Below, piece after piece: positions 57,201-64,000 of a stretch of 64,000 nt of DNA (the stretch's first letter is position 1; each line of letters begins with the position of its first letter). Origin of the DNA: Tubulanus polymorphus (taxonomy: Eukaryota > Nemertea > Palaeonemertea > Tubulaniformes > Tubulanidae); contig NC_134034.1 of assembly GCF_964204645.1 (NCBI RefSeq), positions 2,078,072-2,142,071 of the forward strand, given 5' to 3'. The position numbers and the translations under genes are program-made. The notes under the pieces are model-generated. The model was not told where the DNA came from. It searched no databases and worked only from the letters and a program-made list of their open reading frames with translations.

Positions 57201-58264
57201 CAATAGTTAATCTTCTGGGCCTGGCTTGATTAGTCGATGTCCTACTGTACACTAGTGACATCTGGTGGATTTTCTATTGCTGCAGAAACATTGCTGGATC
57301 TTATTCCAAAATATTAACCTGTATTAATATTTCTTCTGCAGGTATCTCAGTTGTATGATCTGGTGAAGAAGTGGGAGGTCGTCTCGGAGAACGTACCGCA
57401 CGTCGTCGACCGGTTGACAGCGTTGAAGGAACTGCACGAACAGGCGTTACAGTTCAGTCAGGCGTTAACACATCTCGATACCAGTCAACAGCAGATCGAC
57501 ACGACGATGAAAACACACGCCGACATGCTTCAACAGGTCGGAATAAAATCCCCCTAACCACTCCCTCTCCTCCCCAAGACGCCCGGAACAAGGTGGCGCG
57601 TACCTAGAAATAGTTGTAATTTCTTTTCTTTGAATAGTCGGGGAATTTTGCGAGGGAGTTAAAAATCCGGGAAAAGTCGTGGAAATTTGTCGAGACGGTT
57701 TAAGATTGCACATCTGTACCCTGGTCAGAATCGCCACTAATACTTCAAATGTTGAAAAAGTTGTTTCGAAATGAGAAAAGCACATCCCTCCCCTTCCCTG
57801 CCATGAATGCTGCTTCAACGTTGCTTGAACACCCTTTCCGAAAACCTCGGAGGGAATTTATCAGTTGCGCCTGATCCCTACTGATATGCAGTATTATAAC
57901 TCGATTAATTCGGATCAGTTTTATTCGGATTTCCACTTATTTCGGACTTCGAATTCCAGTCAGTCCCCTCTATGGGTTATTTCGATTCAAACTACAGCAC
58001 ATAATTCGGACCTTGTTTAATTCGGACAAAGTGTTCCAGTCCTAGGCGATCCGAATGAAATGAGTTCCGACGACCTGTATTACAAATTCTCTCACTTCTT
58101 CTCGCGCTCTACTGTGTATAACCGTTCGAAATTTATATTCAGCGTTTTTTTTTTTTTTTTTTAAATTTTCTTTTCAGTTGAAAATGACGTTCGAAACGAA
58201 CATGAATCAAATACAAGAAAATACGAGTAGTTTAAACGAACGCTTGAAAACTATCAATAAATAA
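51280..58264 (+). CDS. DCTN2: DCTN2, dynactin p50 subunit (dynamitin), 12 exons, 411 aa
   Basis: This is the shoulder subunit of dynactin that links p150 to the Arp1 filament. Exons: 51280-51321, 51728-51793, 52221-52317, 53446-53510, 53696-53794, 54387-54547, 55104-55272, 55745-55810, 56061-56099, 56744-56893, 57342-57536, 58178-58264 (stop TAA 58262-58264). All phases agree. The start MAAIDPKYQNLPGI matches the conserved N-terminus of dynamitin. DFSDRISQSRRTGY (about 69-82) matches the family's DFSDR motif. Coiled-coil stretches lie at about 100-175 (AQKYHRLQHEIREL, LGPDAKVDLSDPEGAL), 234-255 and 277-411. There is a Thr/Ala-rich linker near 191-211 with seven Ala in a row. Human DCTN2 is about 401 residues. 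Exon 9 is only 39 nt. The intron-11 donor is weak (CAG|GTCGGA). Introns hold 105-bp, 80-bp and 20-bp repeats. Confidence 0.98.
52352..52443. mobile_element. Foldback MITE in DCTN2 intron 3
   Basis: TTACCTTTAACCCGGGGGGC and GTTAACCCCCGGGTTAAAGG are inverted around a short TCATTTTCAATTGAG interior, ending CCAGTCTATATAACCGGCC. It is related to the GGCCCGGTTTTATAG family. Confidence 0.7.
52630..52756. mobile_element. GGCCGGTT-family MITE, left end lost
   Basis: The interior GTGGTCTTAAATCTTAAGAC and the right end CATGACTGTGCAACCGGCC match the 140-bp family. It lies in DCTN2 intron 3. Confidence 0.7.
53198..53386. repeat. 20-21-bp minisatellite in DCTN2 intron 3, about 9 copies
   Basis: The unit CTCACTAGTTTCCAGGGGAG varies in the length of its G run (GGGAG or GGGGAG), which alternates the period between 20 and 21 bp. 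It ends about 60 bp before the exon at 53446. Confidence 0.9.
53880..54335 (-). repeat. ~105-bp repeat array, minus orientation, DCTN2 intron 5
   Basis: Four copies in reverse complement of the repeat at 25770-26180: CAGCACACTTTCAGAAACTG, ATCGTCCACACTTCACATGT and AATGAACTACAAACACCAGA. The frames through it are repeat translations. Confidence 0.85.
54630..55055. repeat. ~80-bp CACTTG/CAAGTG repeat array, DCTN2 intron 6
   Basis: Five to six copies: CCACAAGTGGAATCCATTTG, CTGCAGTAGTGTATGATGTC, and CTACTGCACACTAGCGACAC. It is the same family and orientation as 37545-38095. Confidence 0.9.
56205..56640. mobile_element. Two partial TTAA-type MITE copies, DCTN2 intron 9
   Basis: Left ends TTAACCCTTGCTGACTG (56205) and TTAACCCTTTCAGTGC (56482) start two overlaid copies that share AATACACCGCAGTGCGATGT. 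Right ends are degraded. Confidence 0.65.
56900..57290. repeat. ~80-bp CACTTG/CAAGTG repeat array, DCTN2 intron 10
   Basis: Four to five copies begin only about 10 bp after the exon-10 donor (AAA|GTAAGC at 56893), extending open reading through the splice site. The orientation is as at 54630-55055. Confidence 0.85.
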
Positions 58265-58469
58265 ACAATAATCTCAAGAGAGAACATTTTATCAACACGC
58301 GAGGGAACTTTCGTCGACAATAACTGGATTCGGTTTCTACGATAATTGACATTCGATGACTACGTCAAAAACTTTCGAACGGATTATAGTAACGTCCGTT
58401 CTAAAATCTGGTGTCGTTTTGCTTTAATACGATCTGTGCTAAAATTGTTGTGTTTTCAAACTAGCTACT

Positions 58470-58745
58470 GTGGAAATAGTGGACTCAACACGTGGCAAGT
58501 GAGCGTAGGCTATTATTATCTACTACGATCCACTATGTGTCGCTAGTGTCAAGTGTGACATCAACTTCAGCAGCGATAGAGGATTCCGCTTGTGGCAAGT
58601 GAGGATCCACCGAGTCACTGATTTACAGTAGTGCGCTATTTACTGCAATAATCAACGGGATCCACCGGGTGTCGCTAGGACATCAACTTCAACGGCATTA
58701 GAGGATTCCGCTTGTGGCAAGTGAGGGTATCCGCCGTAGAATGGA
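58470..58745. repeat. CACTTG repeats in the DCTN2 3' UTR
   Basis: Three degenerate copies (GGATTCCGCTTGTGGCAAGT, GAGGATCCACCGAGTCACTG) lie between the DCTN2 stop codon and its poly(A) signal, in the orientation opposite to the DCTN2 intron arrays. Confidence 0.8.
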
Positions 58746-58882
58746 TGGGTTTTCTGCTTCTTGTAGCGAGTACTTAAAATAATATATACGATTATATTGT
58801 GAAGGGTGTTTTGTTTGGCTTCTGAAATAAGATGTAATTTTGTTATTTCCGGTAAACATTATTTAAAGATACGTTGTATAAT

Positions 58883-58888
58883 AATAAA
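58883..58888 (+). terminator. AATAAA poly(A) signal of DCTN2
   Basis: This canonical hexamer lies about 620 nt after the DCTN2 stop codon. The 3' UTR would contain CACTTG-repeat copies (58470-58745). Confidence 0.6.
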
Positions 58889-58949
58889 ATCATGGCGCAG
58901 AAGTAACTAGTTTTCAGAAGTGACTTGATTTCTGTACTCAGGAGTGATA

Positions 58950-59165
58950 GAGCAGGGACCCTATTATTGATCAGTCATTCGTGGATATAAGCAATTTGAA
59001 GATAATTTAAAATTTCTAGGAAGCGTCTGCATCACTTTCATATCCCGATTACTCCTCGGGCTCTAAACCATTAATCGGTTGTTTTCTAACCAAATTTTAC
59101 CTTAACATGGTTGTATCTAGTTCTTTAACCATAAAATAAAATTGTGGTCCCAACTACCGATTGAG
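58950..59165. repeat. Dispersed repeat related to the 34-bp satellite
   Basis: It has GGGACCCTATTATTGATCAG, then TCATTCGTGGATATAAG, then GCGTCTGCATCACTTTCATA and CTCCTCGG, in the same order as the copy at 45021-45262. It lies between DCTN2 and RPL27. Confidence 0.55.
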
Positions 59166-59581
59166 GCATAATGCACCATACTACTACCAGCTTTCAATTG
59201 CCTAAAAACTGAGAATTTTGATCAGCTTTTGTTTTGGACTTTTTCCAAGATGCAATTAAGGGCAGCCGGTGTTTGAAAGTTGTCATGTTGTGTTGGTCCG
59301 TCGAGCCCAGTTGGGGTAGTCCTGGTATATATTCTGGAATACTTATAACTTGTATTTGGATAAATATATCTCCATACATGAAGCTCAACCGTATGAAATT
59401 AATAATCGATTTTCCCAAAAATGGTCCAGATCTATCCTTGCTCGGGAACCTCCTCCGATGAGAAACCCAGATCCACCTCATATAGCTGAGAGGTTAACTG
59501 ACTCGCCATCCTGTACCGGTACCCAGGATTTAAGCAAATATGAAATGATATCAGAAATGCCGTTTTTTTTTCTATAATTTG

Positions 59582-59587
59582 TTTATT
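59582..59587 (-). terminator. AATAAA poly(A) signal of RPL27
   Basis: On the minus strand AATAAA lies 30-35 nt beyond the RPL27 stop codon. This very short 3' UTR is typical of ribosomal protein genes. Confidence 0.75.
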
Positions 59588-59616
59588 ATTTTTTTACACT
59601 GTCGTCAATGAAGTTT

Positions 59617-62089
59617 CTAGAATCGTAGCTTTTGGAAAAACCATTTATTTTTACCGGTCTTGTATCTGAAAAACCAAACAACGAAAAACATATAAGTATA
59701 CCTTGACTAATCACCCGAGATATTTTAATTCCTAGTGGATTTTGTTGAAGTTAAAACTGGACTTAGTTTCATAGTTTATTTAGTCAATATTTGACTTTAA
59801 AATTTTTTAGCAGTAATGAAAAATCCCATCTTCGGAATCAATGACAAATTTAAACCCTACAACTGGGTCAGGGGCGGAGTTAGAAAGTGCTCAGTAACAA
59901 TTTGAATTATTTTCTGAAATATTTCAATGATCATGAATGAAAATGTTCAAATTAATCGCCAATCAAATGATGGAACCCGAAGTAATATCGATTTCACAAT
60001 TAAACTGTGCATGAAACGAATCAAATCAGCACTTTCCGGGACAAAATACTGAAAATAATCAACAGTTAGTATTGTATTTTGAATAATTTGATACTTGCCT
60101 CTCTTCGAACTTTCCTTTCACTTCGCGAACGGCTTTACGTTTTAACGCCGGGTCCCGGAAAGCGTCTTTGTTTACGGTCTGTTTTTCCATCGGCACATCA
60201 ACGGAGTATCTGCAGAAATAAACAATTATCACTCGCCCATTGATCATCTTGAGATTTAAGATATTATTGAATAATATTTTATCCTAAAAAATGGATTTTG
60301 GAATTTGAGGGGTTTTGAGGGATTTGAGGGGCTGTAGGAACCGTGTATTCTCCATGTCACTAACTGGATAAAATTATACCTCAGAATATAATACCTGATC
60401 ATCTAGATATTTTCGGAGTCACCCACTAAAAGGCAAGTCGCTGAATGTTACCATTACAGATACGGTATTATCGGAGCCACCCGCTACGGTGGAACCTCGT
60501 TATAACGAACTCAGATACAAGATTCATCGGATATAACACAATATGATTGATTTCACACTGGATATAACGAACCATCGGTTATAACGAACAGATGTTCTGG
60601 TGCCGTGAAGTTTGCTGTAACCAGGTTCCACTTAAAAGGGACGTAGAATTTTGAAAATTCTAAGGAACACACTGAAGATAAAGGGATGACTCAACATGCC
60701 GTGATTCGGATGATTAGTTTCGAGAGCCATGGATACTAGGTACTAGGGAGCGTTCCAGACCGATCTGGTTTCAGAGAAATCGAGCTAGATTTTTCTTTTT
60801 AATTTTTTTTTTAACACCCTCAACCCGCTAAGCGCCACACAGGGCATTATAAGCGGGTTCGATGTTTCTTTTTCCCAATGGGGGAGAGACCAGAGAAGAA
60901 CCTTCGACCAAGAAACTCTGTCGCCACCAGGGTTTGAACCCATAAACCCTGGATTGACGAGACCAGTGACCGGTGGCTTAACCCGCTCTGCCACTGCGCC
61001 TCTCCTAGATAATACAATAATCGAGCTAGACAATACGATAATTACCTGGTCGGCATTAAATGGTTGAAATTGTAAACTTTAACGAACGCCTTCACCTTCG
61101 ATCGTTGCTTGATCTTCTTTTTGCTCATTTTCTTCGTGACGCGACGCGGATAACGATCGATGCCGGCGACGAGAGCGTGACCGTACGGTTTATCTTGAGT
61201 TCCGTCGTCGTAATTCTACAACGACAACAAAAACGTATTCTATAAGTAAAATCAAACCGTTAACGGAGAAGGATTTTCTAGTTTTCATTTTTTTTCTTTG
61301 GTAAAACCAGTAGTATGGTAGAATCCGCTTAACCCTTTCAGTGCATCTACACCGCAGTGCGGTGTACGAATCAGTGATCGGTTTTGCTAGTACACCGCAC
61401 CGCGGTGTATTGATTTAATTAGTAATTACAAATGATCTCTCATGAAAGATGGCAGCACCTGTCAAACACAGTGAAATATCAGTAACTAACGATACACCGC
61501 GCCAGGGTGTAGACGCACTATAGTGGTATTCCTGTTATTCAACACACTAAGGTGGAATTTTTCAAAATTTTCAAATTACCTTCAGCACTATAGGGTATTA
61601 ATTAGTCAGCAAGGAAAGGGTTAATAATTTTCTAGGGGGGGCTGGTGGAAATGAGGTCTGGAGCGATACCAGACCCCTGGCAAGCCTGGATGCTACAGAT
61701 CGGTCTTTCCAGGATTTAAGGGTACGTTTTCTTAAAGGGGATTTTAACCTATATATTAAGGGATGGATTGGCCGTCATTGTGACCAACTAGCTACTGGTG
61801 GTGGGCTGTCAGTCAGTCACACAGCGCAGGTTTCGGATTTGAAATCTCATTTTTTACTTCAGCGACATTCAGGGCAGAGTATGTAAGTAATGCGCAAGCG
61901 TATTGTCAGTAACCAATCAGAATAACAAAATTCAAGGCAATTAAGTGTTTATAAGAAATAATGCCCTATATGCGGCTAAATTACAATTTTCTAACCATTA
62001 TTTCTTACCTTGACTACGACAGCCTTGCGTCCGGCATATTTACCGGCTAGCACTAGGACTACCTTGCCTGACTTTAAAAACTTGCCCAT
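59617..62089 (-). CDS. RPL27: Large-subunit ribosomal protein eL27 (4 coding exons, 136 aa)
   Basis: This is a component of the cytosolic 60S ribosomal subunit. Exons: 62089-62009, 61215-61046, 60209-60099, 59665-59617 (stop TAG 59619-59617). The product starts [20 protein letters not shown] (a KOW-type N-terminus) and continues [30 protein letters not shown] and [20 protein letters not shown]. It ends [15 protein letters not shown]. The length (136) equals that of the human protein. The intron after exon 60209-60099 must use a GC donor (AG|GCAAGT). The nearby GT would shift the frame and destroy the invariant C-terminus. The ATG lies immediately after an acceptor (TTTTTTTAG|ATG), so the 5' UTR is on a separate exon. 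The gene is convergent with DCTN2. Confidence 0.99.
60489..60631. mobile_element. Pogo/Tigger-like MITE, 143 bp
   Basis: GTGGAACCTCGTTATAACGA at the left faces GTAACCAGGTTCCAC at the right. An internal ATAACGAAC pair repeats the motif. GAACCTCGTTATAACGAAC-type ends are characteristic of pogo/Tigger elements. It lies in RPL27 intron 3. Confidence 0.6.
60820..61006 (-). mobile_element. tRNA-Leu-like SINE in an RPL27 intron
   Basis: Minus strand: TGGCAGAGCGG (60993-60983) is an A box and GGTTCAAACCC (60941-60930) a B box, at the spacing of a long-variable-arm tRNA. A conserved tail with CATTGGGAAAAAGAAACATC and GCCCTGTGTGGCGCTTAGCG follows. Tail fragments of the same family lie at 47820-48140. 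Confidence 0.7.
61329..61624. mobile_element. TTAA-ended MITE, 296 bp, RPL27 intron 1-2 region
   Basis: TTAACCCTTTCAGTGCATC at the left and AAGGAAAGGGTTAA at the right, with ACACCGCAGTGCGGTGTACG and ACACCGCACCGCGGTGTATT inside. It has the same length as, and the reverse arrangement to, 36184-36479. Confidence 0.8.
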
Positions 62090-62602
62090 CTAAAAAAACA
62101 AATAAAATATACTGATGTCACTTTCAGAGATTGCAAAACAATTGCATCAAATCGTAAAAAAACAGAAAATTAAAAATGAGGATTTTCTAAGGTAATCATA
62201 ATGATGATATGATCCAAAATCAAGTTTTAATTTTGGCACTTCCAAAATCAGATTCTAAATTTTTTTCCGGTTTCCCAATTGAACAAGCCCTCAATACCAC
62301 TTTTTCACCATTAACAAAAACGAATTTGCGCTTGTAAATAAGAATCCAACATTATTCGGCAGTATTTATTCGGGAATTCGTATCTTAATGCCTCCAGGAA
62401 CGAGCACATTGATTTTACACGTAAATATCGATGGATCTCCGACCGGATTTTTAACCGATTAAAAGGCCTTTTTGAAGGTAATCTAGTTTTAATTTTAAGG
62501 CAAATGTCTTCCTATCAACTTATTTTCGGTTATTCGAGGCCGATTAGCTGTTGATAACGGTGATTTAGTCGGATTTTAGCGACATTGACAGCGAAAACTT
62601 AC

Positions 62603-62641
62603 GTCGAGCGTAGATCATATAAACCGGAAGAGGGGAAAAGG
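62603..62641 (-). promoter_or_regulatory. RPL27: Noncoding first exon of RPL27 with 5' TOP tract
   Basis: Minus strand: CCTTTTCCCCTCTTCC begins at 62641 and the exon ends GCTCGAC|GTAAGT at 62603. A C followed by a pyrimidine run at the cap site is the terminal oligopyrimidine signature of ribosomal protein mRNAs, subject to growth-dependent translational control through TOR/LARP1. This would splice to the acceptor immediately before the start codon at 62089. The transcription start is inferred. Confidence 0.7.
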
Positions 62642-63921
62642 TTGTTGGTAATTGGCGAAGCCACGAATAGTAGAACGAAGTATACGAACTCCTCTCGTGA
62701 ACTATATTTCAGGAGAGGATTCTCCCTCAGAAATGTTTTTACGAACAGAAGATACTTTCGAAAAATTCTTGAACTTGTGAATAAAAAACTTGGAAAAATC
62801 ATTTTTTCTCGTAATGAGTACGACACAATTTAGCAGGGACAAATAATAAATCCGATCTATAAAATCCCTCTATAAACCTATAGTAATATTCATAATTTTC
62901 CGGACTTACTTTTTACCTATGTTTGTTAATTCTTCTTCGCTTAGTTTTCAGTAAATTATATTTTTATTACATCGACGGCGAAACAAATTCGTATGGTGTT
63001 GTGTTTTATTTACTTCCGGGTTGTCAGATTTGACATTTCGGATGTTTCTCTTCTGACCGGTGTGTAGTTTTATTCAATTATTCAAGACAGTAAAGATGAT
63101 AGCTAATTGAATTATTTTAATGCAAGAGGGCAGTTTCATCTTTGCGCCCCCCAATTCTTCTTTCCTTTCAAATTCAAAGTTTACAGTCTCTCAGTCAGTT
63201 TTTTGCACCATGAATATGATAAATAAATTGGGTAGTCTGAATACCAGTCGTTGTTACCTGGTTACCGGTTCCCTACTACAACCGTTTTTTTTTGTAGAAC
63301 GACGGCTAGGTACAAGACTACATAATTGGGGTACCCATTGTTGCTCCCTCATGGGAACAAGGAATTAACTTTTGATATCTACGACAAGACAATTAGTTGA
63401 CTTTGCGATATTGTTAATGGCAGGTCCAGGGTGGACGAAAAGTGGGGCTAGGAAACGTTAATTAGTTTTAAGACAGGGGGGGCTTGTCATGGAAAGTTCG
63501 ATGTGGCTTCAGTTATGAAGTCTGTAAATGAAATGGTTAGCGCATGCGCAATACAGTAGAATGCTGACTTACAATATTGCTATTCGAAACCAAACGAAAA
63601 AATAATCTAGCGCTTTGCCTTTACCCACTGAGCCACAGCACATGACTGAAGTTGGATGAGTTGATTTATATATAGCCTCACCTAACCCTCATCCTATTCT
63701 TTAACGCATGTGTGTACGTAGATATAGTGCATGTTCCCCCCCTGACTGGAGCCAGTTTGTTTATTTTAAGACAGGAACCAAGAATAATATTGAATCTTTG
63801 AACCCCTAGATCCGTGAAAAGCCCCTTCGGGCGCAAAATCGAACTACCTCATCGGTGAAATCTGATGACGACCTCTCACACCTCGTCCTGCCATTAAACT
63901 GCTACTAATACGTTTTTACAG
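62642..63921. other. Spacer right of RPL27
   Basis: This contains the presumed RPL27 promoter and the left flank of the next gene. I see no repeat family from the list above and no convincing exon. The short frames near 62585-62833 overlap the TOP exon on the other strand and look fortuitous. Confidence 0.5.
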
Positions 63922-64000
63922 GTTGTGACTAAAAGCCGGATCATCGACGACGGATTAACGATGAGTTTACTGCAGGATATCGAATGTTTCAATCATTCTC
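63922..64000 (+). CDS. Partial exon of an unidentified gene
   Basis: A pyrimidine-rich acceptor (ACGTTTTTACAG) ends at 63921. Only one of the three following frames is open to the window end; it reads VVTKSRIIDDGLTMSLLQDI and then ECFNHS. The amino-acid composition looks coding. The rest of the gene lies to the right. I do not recognise it. Confidence 0.4.

Overview
The window is animal nuclear DNA. Its genes are intron-rich with GT-AG boundaries, and the large introns and spacers are packed with MITEs, minisatellites, tRNA-derived SINE pieces and one LINE insertion. Three genes are conserved animal housekeeping genes whose complete coding sequences I could assemble exon by exon: PAN2, DCTN2 and RPL27. 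Their sequence, and the absence of any vertebrate-type repeats, suggest an invertebrate, most likely a lophotrochozoan such as a mollusc. The phylum is an inference.

Layout. (1) 742-1987, + strand: the last three coding exons of a gene I do not recognise, followed by a repeat-rich 3' region to about 6.2 kb. (2) 18.8-6.8 kb, - strand: a previously unmarked gene assembled here. It has a 5' UTR exon (about 18637-18760) and four coding exons that encode a 195-residue secreted protein: signal peptide, one divergent immunoglobulin-like V-type domain and an arginine-rich tail. (3) 19-21.2 kb: spacer with LINE and SINE remnants. (4) 21.2-25.1 kb, - strand: a 5'-truncated L1/Tx1-like LINE with an intact 445-codon C-terminal ORF2 segment, a 2.5-kb 3' UTR carrying an array of related stem-loops, and a long poly(A) tail. 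(5) 25.1-30.2 kb: repeat-rich spacer. (6) 49.88-30.24 kb, - strand: PAN2, 25 coding exons and 1269 residues. Its last intron contains a 2.6-kb 34-bp satellite. (7) 51.28-58.26 kb, + strand: DCTN2 (p50 dynamitin), 12 exons and 411 residues. (8) 62.64-59.62 kb, - strand: RPL27, a noncoding TOP exon plus four coding exons, 136 residues. (9) 63922-end, + strand: the start of one coding-like exon of an unidentified gene.

PAN2 and DCTN2 are head to head, with 1.4 kb between the PAN2 5' UTR exon and the DCTN2 start codon. DCTN2 and RPL27 are tail to tail. The genes do not form a pathway: PAN2 removes mRNA poly(A) tails, DCTN2 is a dynein-adaptor subunit, RPL27 is ribosomal, and the Ig-like protein is presumably extracellular.

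Exon boundaries were chosen from splice consensus, phase agreement and similarity to the known families. Every exon length was checked to fit its phase. The most interesting observations are the Ig-like protein that lacks the second canonical cysteine, a C-X5-C-X4-C-X3-H zinc finger inside PAN2, the stem-loop array in the LINE 3' UTR, and MITE families whose ends are shared between families and seem to seed satellites.
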